Origin: Pseudomonas_T sp032052615
GTDB lineage: Bacteria > Pseudomonadota > Gammaproteobacteria > Pseudomonadales > Pseudomonadaceae
Assembly: GCA_032052615.1 (NCBI GenBank)
Contig: DAMBWF010000001.1
Location: forward strand, 434,001 to 498,000
Length of the DNA stretch: 64,000 bases
Direction: 5' to 3'
Shown: positions 1-9,056 of the stretch, in pieces
Layout of the letters: every line of letters begins with the position of its first letter
Numbering within the stretch: position 1 is the stretch's first letter
The notes under the pieces: generated by a model
The model's database searches: none
What the model was told of the DNA's origin: nothing
The model's input: only the letters and a program-made list of their open reading frames with translations
Program-made: the position numbers and the translations under genes

Positions 1-357
1 CTGACCGGCGACTACCACCACGACCTGAACCTGCGCCAGCGCAACCTGCTGGGCAGCTATGATGCCTTCCTGCCGATCACCGACAGCACCAAGCTGTTCG
101 CTGGCGCCACCCTGGGCCTGACCAAGCTGAGCCAGAACGCCTCCGGCTACCGCCGCGACAGCGATATCGGTTATGCCGCCGGCGTGCAGGCCGGTGTCCT
201 GCAGAAGGTCGCCGACAACTTCTCGGTGGAAGGCGGCTATCGCTACCTGCGCAGCAACGCCAGCGTCGAGGTCAAGGGCCACGACGGCGCCAAGGCCGGT
301 TCGCTTGACCTGCACAGCACCGGGCAGGCATACCTGGGCGCGAACTACTACTTCTGA
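1..357 (+). CDS. oprH: Outer membrane protein OprH, C-terminal part
   Basis: The window opens inside this gene; 118 codons remain before the TGA at 355-357. The frame reads as an amphipathic beta-barrel ending in aromatic Y-F, as expected of an outer membrane protein. Stretches such as NLLGSYDAFLPI, GGYRYLR and LDLHS match what I remember of the P. aeruginosa OprH C terminus. OprH is a small eight-stranded barrel that binds lipopolysaccharide and is made in low magnesium. It is followed about 100 bases later by phoP and phoQ, the usual oprH-phoP-phoQ operon order, which supports the call. The start and the PhoP-controlled promoter lie outside the window. Confidence 0.9.
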   Translation: MTGDYHHDLNLRQRNLLGSYDAFLPITDSTKLFAGATLGLTKLSQNASGYRRDSDIGYAAGVQAGVLQKVADNFSVEGGYRYLRSNASVEVKGHDGAKAGSLDLHSTGQAYLGANYYF

Positions 358-458
358 CCGGCCGCGTCCCGCCCGCGCCGGTGCTACCGGCCGGCGGCGA
401 GCGCGGTGGGACGACGCACGCGGGGCGCGGCGAACCGCGCCCCGCCGAGGAGCGACCG

Positions 459-1136
459 ATGAAACTATTGGTGGTGGAAGACGAGGCGCTGCTGCGCCAT
501 CACCTCTTTACCCGCCTGAGCGAGCAGGGACACGTGGTGGACGCGGTGCCCAATGCCGAAGAGGCGTTGTATCACGCCCAGGAATACCATCATGACTTGG
601 CGGTGGTGGACCTGGGGCTGCCAGGCATGAGCGGGCTGGACCTGATCCGCCAGTTGCGCGGCCAGGGGCGCGACCTGCCGATCCTGATCCTCACGGCCCG
701 GGGCAACTGGCAGGACAAGGTGGAAGGCCTGGCCGCCGGCGCCGACGACTACGTGGTCAAGCCGTTCCAGTTCGAGGAGCTGGAGGCGCGCCTCAATGCC
801 TTGCTGCGCCGCGCCGCCGGCTTCACCCAGTCCACCATCGAGGCCGGCCCCCTGAGCCTCGACCTGAACCGCAAGCAGGCGCTGATGGACGGCCAGCCCA
901 TGGGGCTGACCGCCTACGAATACCGCATCCTCGAATACCTCATGCGCCACCAGCAGCAAGTGGTGGCCAAGGACCGCCTGATGGAGCAGCTCTACCCCGA
1001 CGACGGCGACCGCGACCCCAACGTCATCGAGGTGCTGGTGGGCCGCTTGCGGCGCAAGCTGGAGGCAGCCTCGGGCTTCCGCCCCATCGATACCGTGCGC
1101 GGCCAGGGCTACCTGTTCACCGAGCGCTGCCGGTGA
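459..1136 (+). CDS. phoP: Two-component response regulator PhoP
   Basis: This is a 225-residue OmpR-family regulator. The receiver domain covers about residues 1-115, with acidic residues near 7-9 and the phosphoacceptor Asp51 in VVDLGLPG. A winged-helix DNA-binding domain follows (about 125-222, ending in the typical DTVRGQGYLF). The ATG at 459 is preceded by GAGGAG at 447-452 and gives MKLLVVEDE; the frame is open upstream to 381, but that extension has no regulator-like sequence. PhoP with PhoQ controls the response to low magnesium and cationic peptides, including oprH and its own operon. The stop overlaps the phoQ start. Confidence 0.95.
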   Translation: MKLLVVEDEALLRHHLFTRLSEQGHVVDAVPNAEEALYHAQEYHHDLAVVDLGLPGMSGLDLIRQLRGQGRDLPILILTARGNWQDKVEGLAAGADDYVVKPFQFEELEARLNALLRRAAGFTQSTIEAGPLSLDLNRKQALMDGQPMGLTAYEYRILEYLMRHQQQVVAKDRLMEQLYPDDGDRDPNVIEVLVGRLRRKLEAASGFRPIDTVRGQGYLFTERCR

Positions 1137-2512
1137 GAATGCCCTGGCCGCTGCCGGGTGGCCGGGGCTTTTCCCTGCGCCTGCGCCTGATGCTGGGGGC
1201 GGCGGCGCTGGCGGTGCTGTTCATGCTGGCCCTGCTGCCGGCGCTGCTGGGGGTGTTCAGCTCCACCTTGGAGAAGGTCATCGAGCAGCGCCTGGCCTCC
1301 GATGCCAGCACCCTGATCGGCGCGGCGCGCTTCGAGGGCGGTCGCCTGAAGATGCCCAGGCGCCTGCCCGACGAGGAGTTCAACCTGCCCGAGGCCAAGC
1401 TGCTCGGCTATATCTACGACCGCGACAACCGGCTGGTCTGGCGCTCCCGCTCGGCCGACGACGAATCCATCGACTACCAGCCGCGCTTCGACGGCAACGG
1501 CGCCACCGAATTCCGGCGCACCCGCGACGCCGAGGGCGAGGAATACTTCGTCTACGACGTGGAACTGCGCCTGCAAGGGGAGGAGGCCGCTTCCTTCAGC
1601 TTCATCGCCATGCAGCCGACCCGCGACTTCACCCACATGCTCGACGGCTTCCGCGACCAGTTGTACTTCTGGCTGGGGGCCGCGCTGCTGTTCCTGCTGG
1701 GCCTGCTCTGGCTCGGCCTGACCTGGGGTTTCCGCAGCCTGCGCGGGCTGCGCGAGGAGCTGGACGAGATCGAGTCGGGCGCCCGCGAGCGCCTGAGCCG
1801 CGATCACCCCCGGGAATTGCTGCGCCTGACCGACTCCCTGAACCGCCTGCTCGACGGCGAGCGCCGCCAGCGCCAGCGTTACCGGGATTCCTTGGGCGAC
1901 CTGGCCCATAGCCTGAAGACCCCGCTGTCGGTGCTACAGAGCGTCGGCGAGGTGATCGCCACCCAGCCCCACAACCGCGAGCAGGCCCAGGTGCTGCAAA
2001 GCCAGGTGGAACGCATGAGCCAGCAGATCGGCTACCAATTGCAGCGCGCCACCCTGCGCAAGAGCGGCCTGGTGCGCCACCGGGTGCGTCTGGCGCCGCT
2101 GCTGGACACCCTCTGCGAGGCCCTCGACAAGGTCTACCGCGACAAGCGCGTGCGCGTGGAGCGGGCCTTCGACCCCCACCTGCACCTGCCCATGGAGCAG
2201 GGGGCGTTGCTGGAATTGCTCGGTAACCTGCTGGAGAACGCCTACCGGCTGTGCCTGGGGCGGGTTCGCGTCCGCGCCCAGGCGGGCCTCGGCGGTTGCG
2301 AGCTATGGGTCGAGGACGACGGCCCCGGCGTGCCCGAGGACCAGCATGCGCGCATTCTCCAGCGCGGCGAGCGGCTGGACACCCAGCACCCCGGCCAGGG
2401 CATCGGCCTGGCGGTGGTGCGCGACATCATTGAGAGCTACGACGGCGGCCTCAGCCTGCACGCCTCCGACCTGGGCGGCGCCGCCTTCCACATTCGCTTC
2501 GGCAGCGCCTGA
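1133..2512 (+). CDS. phoQ: Sensor histidine kinase PhoQ
   Basis: This is a 459-residue inner membrane kinase sensing divalent cations and cationic peptides and acting on PhoP. It has an N-terminal membrane segment (about 17-42), a periplasmic sensor domain rich in acidic residues (about 43-175), a second membrane segment (about 178-200), then HAMP, dimerisation and ATPase domains. The H-box is DLAHSLKTP with His259; an N-box (GNLLENAYRL) and G-boxes (EDDGPGVP, GQGIGLAV) are intact. The GTG at 1133 overlaps the phoP stop by four bases, which suggests translational coupling; ATG 1139 is an alternative start two codons in. Confidence 0.93.
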   Translation: MRMPWPLPGGRGFSLRLRLMLGAAALAVLFMLALLPALLGVFSSTLEKVIEQRLASDASTLIGAARFEGGRLKMPRRLPDEEFNLPEAKLLGYIYDRDNRLVWRSRSADDESIDYQPRFDGNGATEFRRTRDAEGEEYFVYDVELRLQGEEAASFSFIAMQPTRDFTHMLDGFRDQLYFWLGAALLFLLGLLWLGLTWGFRSLRGLREELDEIESGARERLSRDHPRELLRLTDSLNRLLDGERRQRQRYRDSLGDLAHSLKTPLSVLQSVGEVIATQPHNREQAQVLQSQVERMSQQIGYQLQRATLRKSGLVRHRVRLAPLLDTLCEALDKVYRDKRVRVERAFDPHLHLPMEQGALLELLGNLLENAYRLCLGRVRVRAQAGLGGCELWVEDDGPGVPEDQHARILQRGERLDTQHPGQGIGLAVVRDIIESYDGGLSLHASDLGGAAFHIRFGSA

Positions 2513-2594
2513 GGCACGGGCCGCCGCCCACCGCCGGGCGGGGTGCGCTGGCGGAAATCCCCCGGCGCGGGAGGCGGAATCCCGCCATCGGCAT

Positions 2595-2626
2595 GCCTCG
2601 TGGCTACCGCCCGGCGGTAGCGAGGC
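2595..2626. repeat. Inverted repeat between phoQ and dctA
   Basis: GCTACCGC at 2603-2610 and GCGGTAGC at 2614-2621 form a perfect eight-base inverted repeat around a three-base centre. The outer flanks GCCTCG and CGAGGC extend the pairing with a small bulge. It lies 83 bases after phoQ and about 40 bases before the sigma-54 promoter of dctA. It could be a terminator stem for the oprH-phoPQ transcript (there is no T-run) or an upstream activator site for a DctD-type enhancer-binding protein. Sequence alone does not decide. Confidence 0.5.
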
Positions 2627-2661
2627 CCGCGCCCACAGGCTCCCGGCCAACCCCCATGACC

Positions 2662-2677
2662 TGGCATGAGCCTTGCG
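2662..2677 (+). promoter_or_regulatory. Sigma-54 (RpoN) promoter for dctA
   Basis: TGGCATG-AGCC-TTGCG has the invariant GG (2663-2664) and GC (2675-2676) separated by exactly ten bases, close to the RpoN consensus TGGCACG-N4-TTGC. It lies about 125 bases upstream of dctA. Transcription of dctA by RpoN with the DctB/DctD system is established in rhizobia and pseudomonads, so the match fits the gene. Confidence 0.75.
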
Positions 2678-2801
2678 ATGAGCGAGGGCGCGCCATGGCC
2701 AGCGGCCCGCGCGCCCACAACAAAGTCTCCCGTCCAGGGAGGTGTACGAAGTCCGGTGGCGATGCGTCCGCGGCCGCGCCGCCACCCGCGAGGAAACTGC
2801 C

Positions 2802-4100
2802 ATGTCCCGCCCACCCTTCTATAAAAGCTTGTATGTGCAAGTGCTGGTGGCAATCGCCATCGGGGTCCTGCTCGGCCACTTCTATCCGCAAACCGCCGTC
2901 GCCCTCAAACCCCTGGGGGATGGCTTCGTCAAACTGATCAAGATGGCCATCGCGCCGATCATCTTCTGCACCGTGGTCACCGGTATCGCCGGCATGCAGA
3001 GCATGAAAGCGGTGGGCAAGACCGGCGGCATGGCGCTGCTGTATTTCGAGGTGGTCTCCACCGTGGCGCTGATCATCGGCCTGGTGGTGGTGAACGTGGT
3101 ACAGCCCGGCGCGGGCATGCACGTCGACCCGGCGACCCTGGACACCAAGGGCATCGCCGCCTACGCCGCCGCTGGCGAGAAGCAGAGCACCATCGACTTC
3201 GTGATGAACATCATCCCGGCGACCGTGGTGGGGGCCTTCGCCAATGGCGACATCCTCCAGGTGCTGTTCTTCTCGGTGCTGTTCGGCTATGCCTTGCACC
3301 GCCTGGGCGACTACGGCCGGCCGGTGTTCGAGTTCATCGAGCGCATCTCCCAGGTGATGTTCAACATCATCAACGTGATCATGAAGGTCGCGCCCATCGG
3401 CGCCCTCGGCGCCATGGCCTTCACCATCGGCCAGTACGGCGTGGGTTCCCTGGTGCAACTCGGCCAGTTGATGCTGTGCTTCTATGTCACCTGCGTGCTG
3501 TTCGTGCTGCTGGTGCTGGGCACCATCGCTCGGGCCCACGGCTTCAGCGTGCTGAAGTTCGTCAAGTACATCCGCGAGGAACTGCTGATCGTGCTCGGCA
3601 CCTCGTCGTCGGAATCGGCGCTGCCCCGGCTGATCGCCAAGATGGAGAAGCTCGGCTGCAACAAGTCGGTGGTCGGCCTGGTGATCCCCACCGGCTATTC
3701 CTTCAACCTGGACGGTACCTCCATCTACCTGACCATGGCCGCCGTGTTCATCGCCCAGGCCACCGACACGCCCATGGATATCACCCACCAGATCACCCTG
3801 CTGCTGGTGCTGCTGATCGCTTCGAAGGGCGCCGCCGGGGTCACCGGCTCGGGCTTCATCGTGCTGGCCGCGACCCTGTCCGCCGTGGGCCACCTGCCGG
3901 TGGCGGGGCTGGCGCTGATCCTCGGCATCGATCGCTTCATGTCCGAGGCCCGCGCCCTGACCAACCTGGTGGGCAACGGCGTGGCCACCGTGGTGGTGGC
4001 CAAGTGGTGCAAGCAACTGGACGAGGACACGCTGCGCCGCGAGCTGGCCAGCGGCGGTTCTTCCGAGGCCCCGCTGCCGCCCCGCAGCGAAATGGCCTGA
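2802..4100 (+). CDS. dctA: C4-dicarboxylate:cation symporter DctA
   Basis: This is a 432-residue inner membrane transporter of the DAACS/SLC1 family that takes up succinate, fumarate and malate. The sequence has the multi-helix layout, the re-entrant serine-rich motif LGTSSSESALP, the NLDGTSIY motif and MSEARALTNLVGN near the C terminus, all diagnostic of DctA. The frame is open from 2742, but the ATG at 2802 gives MSRPPFYKSLYVQV, the family's usual beginning, with AGGAAA just upstream. It stands alone between a sigma-54 promoter and a terminator, so it is probably monocistronic and regulated by dicarboxylates. Confidence 0.95.
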   Translation: MSRPPFYKSLYVQVLVAIAIGVLLGHFYPQTAVALKPLGDGFVKLIKMAIAPIIFCTVVTGIAGMQSMKAVGKTGGMALLYFEVVSTVALIIGLVVVNVVQPGAGMHVDPATLDTKGIAAYAAAGEKQSTIDFVMNIIPATVVGAFANGDILQVLFFSVLFGYALHRLGDYGRPVFEFIERISQVMFNIINVIMKVAPIGALGAMAFTIGQYGVGSLVQLGQLMLCFYVTCVLFVLLVLGTIARAHGFSVLKFVKYIREELLIVLGTSSSESALPRLIAKMEKLGCNKSVVGLVIPTGYSFNLDGTSIYLTMAAVFIAQATDTPMDITHQITLLLVLLIASKGAAGVTGSGFIVLAATLSAVGHLPVAGLALILGIDRFMSEARALTNLVGNGVATVVVAKWCKQLDEDTLRRELASGGSSEAPLPPRSEMA

Positions 4101-4118
4101 CGCCCCGGCGTCGCTACG

Positions 4119-4145
4119 AAACCCGCCTCCCGGCGGGTTTCGTCG
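4119..4145. terminator. Rho-independent terminator after dctA
   Basis: AAACCCGCC and GGCGGGTTT (4119-4140) pair across a two-base centre, followed by a T-containing tail. It lies between the convergent ends of dctA and the lactonase gene at 4148, and with A and T runs on both sides may serve both directions. Confidence 0.8.
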
Positions 4146-4147
4146 TT

Positions 4148-5320
4148 TCAGGGGGCGTCGAGGAAGCGCAACGCCAGGGGCCGGGGCAGCGCCAGGCGTT
4201 GATGGGTCTCCAGCAGCCGGCCGCTGGCCGGGTCGCGGCGGATCACCAGCAGCTCGTCGCTGCCCTGGTCGGCCACCAGCAGCCAGCGGCCGCTGGGGTC
4301 GAGGGCGATATCCCGGGGTTCGCGGCCTTCCAGGGGGCGCCGCTGAAGCAGGCGCAGGCGGCCGCTGGCCGGGTCCACGGCGTATGCCGCCAGCAGGCTG
4401 CGCGGGCCCCGGCTGACGGCGTAGAGGACGCGCCCGTCGGCCGACAAGCGCAGCGCGCCGGCCCGGCGCGGGTCGCCCTCCGAGACCGGCGGCGGCCCGG
4501 CCTCCGCCAGGGGCAGGCGCTGGCGCGGAACCAGGCGGGCGCCGTGGCGCTCGAGGACGACCACTTCGTCGGCCATTTCCAGGGTCAGGTAGGCGTGGGC
4601 GCCGTCGGCGTCGAACACCAGGTGACGCGGCCCGCCGCCCGGTGGCGTGGCCAGGAACGGCGGCTTCGCCGGCGCCAGGGGCGCGGCGGCGTCCGGCCGG
4701 TAGCGGTAGGCATACACGCGGTCCGCCCCCAGGTCGCTGGCGAACAGGTAGTGGCCGTCGGGGGAGGGCACGGCGGCGTGCACGTGGCTGGAAGCCTGGC
4801 GCGCCTCGTCGACGCCCCGGGCGGGGTGGCGCAGCCGCTGTCGGGGCGGGCCGAGCCGCCCCTGGGCATCCACCGGCAGCACGGTGAGGTCGCCGCCGGG
4901 CTCGGCCTGCGCCGCGTAGTGGGCGACGAACAGGAAGCGACCGTCGGGCGCCAGGCTCAGGTAGGTCGGCTCGTCGCCGCCGCTGGCCACCCGCGACAGG
5001 GGCGCCAGCCGCCGGTCGCCGGGGCCGATGGCGAAGCTGCCGACGGCGCCCCGGGGGTTGGCCTGGCCCGGCCCGTTCTCGTGAGCGACGAACAGCCGGC
5101 GCCGGTCGGCGGAGAGCGCCAGCCAGGAACTGTTGTCGCTGCCCAGGCGCTGATCCGGCTGGGCGGCGACCAGGCCCCGTTCGGCGTCGAAGCGGTAGCG
5201 GTACAGCCCCTCGCCGGGCGCCTGGGTCTGGCTGCCCACCAGCAGCACCGGGCGTCCGGCGCCGGCGCAGCCGGCCAGCAACAGCGCCAGCCCCAGCAGC
5301 GATGCGCGCGTCCGGCTCAT
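4148..5320 (-). CDS. Lactonase-family beta-propeller lipoprotein
   Basis: This 390-residue protein begins MSRTRASLLGLALLLAGCAG, a lipoprotein signal with lipobox LAGC, so it is likely anchored in the periplasm. The rest is a run of blade-like repeats (LSLAPDGRFLFVA, LRLSADGRVLYAV, IALDPSGRWLLVA) typical of the seven-bladed lactonase family related to 6-phosphogluconolactonase. The same frame is open much further upstream (to 6547), but that part is antisense-type sequence inside gcd; the ATG at 5320 overlaps the gcd stop by four bases. Because membrane glucose dehydrogenase releases gluconolactone into the periplasm, hydrolysis of that lactone is a reasonable role, but it is inferred from context. 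Confidence 0.85.
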   Translation of the reverse strand: MSRTRASLLGLALLLAGCAGAGRPVLLVGSQTQAPGEGLYRYRFDAERGLVAAQPDQRLGSDNSSWLALSADRRRLFVAHENGPGQANPRGAVGSFAIGPGDRRLAPLSRVASGGDEPTYLSLAPDGRFLFVAHYAAQAEPGGDLTVLPVDAQGRLGPPRQRLRHPARGVDEARQASSHVHAAVPSPDGHYLFASDLGADRVYAYRYRPDAAAPLAPAKPPFLATPPGGGPRHLVFDADGAHAYLTLEMADEVVVLERHGARLVPRQRLPLAEAGPPPVSEGDPRRAGALRLSADGRVLYAVSRGPRSLLAAYAVDPASGRLRLLQRRPLEGREPRDIALDPSGRWLLVADQGSDELLVIRRDPASGRLLETHQRLALPRPLALRFLDAP

Positions 5321-7689
5321 GCGCGCGGCAGGGCGAACGCCATGACGTAGTCGCCCTGGCGGGTCTTCAGGGAGCCGTGGCCACCGGCGACGATCAGGAC
5401 GTACTGGCGCCCGTCGCGCCCCCGGTAGGTCATGGGCGTGGCCTGGCCGCCGGCCGGCAGGCGGCCTTCCCAGAGTTGCTCGCCGGTGCGCATGTCGTAG
5501 GCGCGCAGGTACTGGTCGAGGGTGCCGGCGAGGAAGCCCACGCCGCCGGCGGTGAGCAGCGGGCCGCCCAGGCTCGGCACGCCCATGGGCAGCGGCACGG
5601 GCAGCGGCGCGTTGTCGCGCACGGTGCCATTCTTGTGCTTCCACAGGACCTTGCCATCGGTCAGGTCGACCGCCGCCACGTAGCCCCACGGCGGCGTCTG
5701 GCAGGGCAGGCCGAGGGGCGACAGCAGGGCTTCGAGGATCACGCCGAAGGGAGCCCCGGCATTGGGCTGAACCCCCTCGGTCTCGCTCTTGCGGGCCTGG
5801 CCGCCGTCCACCTTCTCGCGAGGCACCAGGGTGGAGGTGAAAGCCATGTAGTTGGGGTTGACGAAGGCCACTTGGCGAACCGGGTCGACGGCGATGCCAC
5901 CCCAGTCGAACACCCCGAAGTTGCCGGGGTAGACCAGGGAGCCCTGGAGCGACGGCGGGGTGAACATGCCTTCGTAGCGCAGCGCGCGAAAGCGCAGCCG
6001 GCAGAGCATTTGGTCGAAGGGCGTGCCGCCCCACATGTCCCGCTCCTGGAGCGGCTTGGGCGAGAAATTGACCGAGGAAAGCGGCTGGGTCGGCGCGGTG
6101 AAGTCGCCGGAGGCCGCGCCCTGGGGCACCGGCACCTCGTCCACCGGGAAGATCGGCGTGCCGGTGCGGCGGTCGAGGATGTACAGGCTGCCCTGCTTGG
6201 TGGAGGCGATCAGCGCCGGCTTCACGCCGTCGGCGGTGTTCAGGTCGACCAGGGTCGGCTGGCCGCCCACGTCCATGTCCCAGAGGTCGTGGTGAGTCAT
6301 TTGGAAGGTCCAGCGTACCCGCCCGGTGGCGATCTCCAGGGCGGTGACCCCGGCGCTGTAGGTTTCCGACTGCGGCGTGCGGTCGCCGCCCCACTGGTCG
6401 GGCATCTGGTTGCCCATGGGCAGATAGAGCAGGCCCAGGTCCTCGTCCAGGCTCATCACCGACCACATGTTCGGCGAGTTGCGGGTGTAGGTGCGGCCCG
6501 GCGCCAGGGGCGCGGTGTCGTCGGGATTGCCGCTGTCCCAGTTCCACACCAGGTGGCCGTCGTGCACGTCGTAGGCGCGCACCACGCCGGAGGGTTCGTC
6601 CTCGGACAGGTTATCGCTGACGTGGCCGCCGATGATCACCAAGTCGCGGCTCACCCCGGGGGGCGAGGTGGAGTAGTAGCCGCCGGCGACGAAGCCGCCG
6701 ATGCCGGTGGAGAGGTCCACCGCGCCGTTGTCGCCGAAGCCGGGGCAGACCTGGCCGGTGTCCGCGTTCAGGGCGATCAGCCGAGTATCGGCGGTGGGCA
6801 GGAACAGTCGCCGGGGGCATTCGCGGCCGGCCGCCGTGGTGTCCTCGTGGTAGGCGACGCCCCGGCACGTCATGTGCCCCCAGCCCTTGAAGCTGTCCGC
6901 CTGCTGGGTGCTCAGGCGCGGGTCATAGCGCCACAGTTCCCGGCCGTCGTCCGGGTCGAGGGCGATCACCTGGCTGTGGGGCGTGCACACGTAAAGCGTG
7001 CCGTTGACCTTCAGCGGGGTGTTCTCGGCGGTGGTCTCCTGGGGATCGTCGGGGCCGGGGCGATCGCCGGTGCGGTAGCTCCAGGCCAGTTCCAGGCGGC
7101 CGACGTTCTCCGGGGTGATCTGGGCCAGGGGGGAATAGCGCTGGCCCCGGGCATCGCCGCCGTAGGACGGCCAGTCGCCGCCGGCCAGGGCAGGGTTCGC
7201 CCCGGCCGGCGCGGGGGCGGCGGCCTCGCGATCGAGGGCGCCGCGCACTTCGGCCGGGTCGCCGACGAACTGGCTGCACAGCGCGATACCGCCGGCCAGC
7301 GCCACGCCGGCCGCCAGGATGGCACCGGGCAGGCGCGTCCGCCCCCTGAGCGGACGGCGCATCGCCGGCAGCAGCAGGACCAGGCCGAACACGAACCACA
7401 GCGCCAGGCGCGGCACCAGTTGCCACCATTGCAGCCCCACCTCCCACAGCGCCCAGGCGCTGCTGCCCAGCAGCAGGACGCCGAACACGCCAAGGGCGGC
7501 GTGTCGGGCGAGCAACAGCAGCACGCCGGTGATGCCCAGGGCCAGGCCCGCTAACGGGTAGTAGCCGCTACCGCCCGAGAGGAACAGACGGACGCCACCG
7601 ACCATCAGGAAAACCGCCAGAGGCAGCATGAGCAGACCGAGCAGCGACGCGGGCAGGCGGCTGCGGGAAAAAAGGCCGGGAGTGTGCAC
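5317..7689 (-). CDS. gcd: Membrane-bound PQQ-dependent glucose dehydrogenase
   Basis: This 790-residue quinoprotein oxidises glucose to gluconolactone on the periplasmic face and passes electrons to ubiquinone. About five hydrophobic segments fill residues 10-140. The PQQ beta-propeller domain follows, starting near GGDWPSYGGDARGQRYSPL and including TPLKVNGTLYVCTPH, GWGHMTCRGVAYH, PMGNQMPDQWGGDRTP and a C-terminal GGVGFLAGTLDQYLRAYD. Length is as expected for Gcd (about 800). The start is GTG at 7689 with GGAG eight bases upstream. It is co-transcribed with, and overlaps, the lactonase lipoprotein gene. PQQ synthesis genes are not in the window. Confidence 0.95.
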   Translation of the reverse strand: MHTPGLFSRSRLPASLLGLLMLPLAVFLMVGGVRLFLSGGSGYYPLAGLALGITGVLLLLARHAALGVFGVLLLGSSAWALWEVGLQWWQLVPRLALWFVFGLVLLLPAMRRPLRGRTRLPGAILAAGVALAGGIALCSQFVGDPAEVRGALDREAAAPAPAGANPALAGGDWPSYGGDARGQRYSPLAQITPENVGRLELAWSYRTGDRPGPDDPQETTAENTPLKVNGTLYVCTPHSQVIALDPDDGRELWRYDPRLSTQQADSFKGWGHMTCRGVAYHEDTTAAGRECPRRLFLPTADTRLIALNADTGQVCPGFGDNGAVDLSTGIGGFVAGGYYSTSPPGVSRDLVIIGGHVSDNLSEDEPSGVVRAYDVHDGHLVWNWDSGNPDDTAPLAPGRTYTRNSPNMWSVMSLDEDLGLLYLPMGNQMPDQWGGDRTPQSETYSAGVTALEIATGRVRWTFQMTHHDLWDMDVGGQPTLVDLNTADGVKPALIASTKQGSLYILDRRTGTPIFPVDEVPVPQGAASGDFTAPTQPLSSVNFSPKPLQERDMWGGTPFDQMLCRLRFRALRYEGMFTPPSLQGSLVYPGNFGVFDWGGIAVDPVRQVAFVNPNYMAFTSTLVPREKVDGGQARKSETEGVQPNAGAPFGVILEALLSPLGLPCQTPPWGYVAAVDLTDGKVLWKHKNGTVRDNAPLPVPLPMGVPSLGGPLLTAGGVGFLAGTLDQYLRAYDMRTGEQLWEGRLPAGGQATPMTYRGRDGRQYVLIVAGGHGSLKTRQGDYVMAFALPRA

Positions 7690-7873
7690 GAGGTATCTCC
7701 ATCACCGAAGGAATGCGCTCCGCCGAGCGGAGCCGATCGTGCTAATGACTGCGTGGGTAACGGGATAATTCGGCTCGTCTGACGGGGTGCCCCCGCGCCC
7801 GCCGGCTGGCGTCGTTGCCGTGGCCGTCCGCCGCGTCTACCGTTAGCCCGGTATGGCTGACCGGAGCGACCCC

Positions 7874-9055
7874 ATGAGCGGCCCGCTGGCGTCCCTGAGC
7901 GTCCTGGATTTCTCCACCCTCCTGCCGGGGCCCTTCGCCTCGCTGCTGCTGGCCGACCTGGGCGCCGACGTGCTGCGGGTGGAGGCCCCCGGGCGCGCCG
8001 ACCTGGTGCGCCTGTTGCCGCCCCACGCGGACGGCGTATCGGCCAGCCACGCCTACCTGAATCGCGGCAAGCGCAGCCTCGCCCTCGACCTCAAGCGGCC
8101 CGAGGCGGTGGAGGTGGTGAAGCGCCTGGTGCGGCGCCACGACATCCTGCTGGAGCAGTTCCGCCCCGGCGTGATGGAGCGCCTGGGGCTGGGCTACGCG
8201 GCGCTGAAGGCGGTGAACCCCCGGCTCATCTACGTTTCCCTCAGCGGCTACGGGCAGACCGGGCCCTATCGCCAGCGGGCCGGGCACGACCTGAACTACT
8301 TGGCCCTGTCCGGCCTGGCCAGCTACGCCGGACGGGCCGGCGAGGGGCCGCCGCCCCTGGGCGTGCAGCTCGCCGACGTGGCGGGCGGTTCGCTGCACGC
8401 GGTGATCGGCCTGCTGGCGGCGGTGATCCAGCGCCAGCACAGCGGCGTGGGCCAGCAGGTGGACGTGAGCATGACCGATTGTGTCTTCAGCCTGCATGCC
8501 ATGGCCGGCGCCGGCTACCTGGCCGCCGGAGTCGAGCCCCGGCCGGAAGGGTTGGCCCTGAACGGCGGCGGCTTCTACGACTATTACCGCACCCGGGATG
8601 GCCGCTGGTTCGCCGTGGGCAGCCTGGAGGCGCCTTTCCGGCGGGCGCTCTGCGCGGTCCTTGGGCTGCCGGCCGAGGCCGCCCCGGAGCCCGGCGCCGA
8701 CGCGCAGATTCAGCGAGCCTTCAAGCGCCAGGTGGCGGCCTGCTTCGAGTCCCGGGATTTCGCCGAGTGGTGTTCGCGCTTCGCGGAGGTCGATGCCTGC
8801 GTGGAGCCTGTGCTGACCCTGGCCGAGGCCCTGGAGCACCCGCAGTTGCGCGCCCGGAGCGTGGTGACCGACGTGCCTCGGGACGAAGGCGGCCCCCAGC
8901 GGCAACTGGCCTGTCCGCTGCGCTTCTCCACCGGGCTGCCGGCGCCGCGCCACATCGGCGCGGCCCTGGGAGCCCACACCGATGAGGCCTTGCGGGCCTG
9001 CGGGTATGGGGACGCGGAGATCGCCGGGTTGCGCGACGGCGGTGTGCTGGGCTAG
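7874..9055 (+). CDS. CaiB/BaiF-family CoA-transferase
   Basis: This 393-residue class III CoA-transferase or alpha-methylacyl-CoA racemase-like enzyme moves CoA between carboxylic acids or epimerises acyl-CoA. Family features include the N-terminal VLDFSTLLPGPFASLLLADLGADVLRVE, LNRGKRSLALDLK, the YVSLSGYGQTGPY region and GHDLNYLALSG with the usual catalytic Asp. The frame opens at 7853, but GGAG at 7863-7866 is correctly spaced for ATG 7874. It is divergent from gcd and ends two bases before the convergent sprT gene. Substrate cannot be predicted. Confidence 0.85.
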   Translation: MSGPLASLSVLDFSTLLPGPFASLLLADLGADVLRVEAPGRADLVRLLPPHADGVSASHAYLNRGKRSLALDLKRPEAVEVVKRLVRRHDILLEQFRPGVMERLGLGYAALKAVNPRLIYVSLSGYGQTGPYRQRAGHDLNYLALSGLASYAGRAGEGPPPLGVQLADVAGGSLHAVIGLLAAVIQRQHSGVGQQVDVSMTDCVFSLHAMAGAGYLAAGVEPRPEGLALNGGGFYDYYRTRDGRWFAVGSLEAPFRRALCAVLGLPAEAAPEPGADAQIQRAFKRQVAACFESRDFAEWCSRFAEVDACVEPVLTLAEALEHPQLRARSVVTDVPRDEGGPQRQLACPLRFSTGLPAPRHIGAALGAHTDEALRACGYGDAEIAGLRDGGVLG

Positions 9056-9056
9056 T

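Noticed and set aside
4148..6547. A single 799-codon leftward gene
   Set aside because: Only the part from 5320 down encodes a lipoprotein signal and lactonase blades; the rest is out-of-frame sequence over gcd.
5302..7554. Long rightward open frame opposite gcd
   Set aside because: Composition is alanine/glycine/histidine-rich shadow coding typical of GC-rich DNA; gcd on the other strand is certain.
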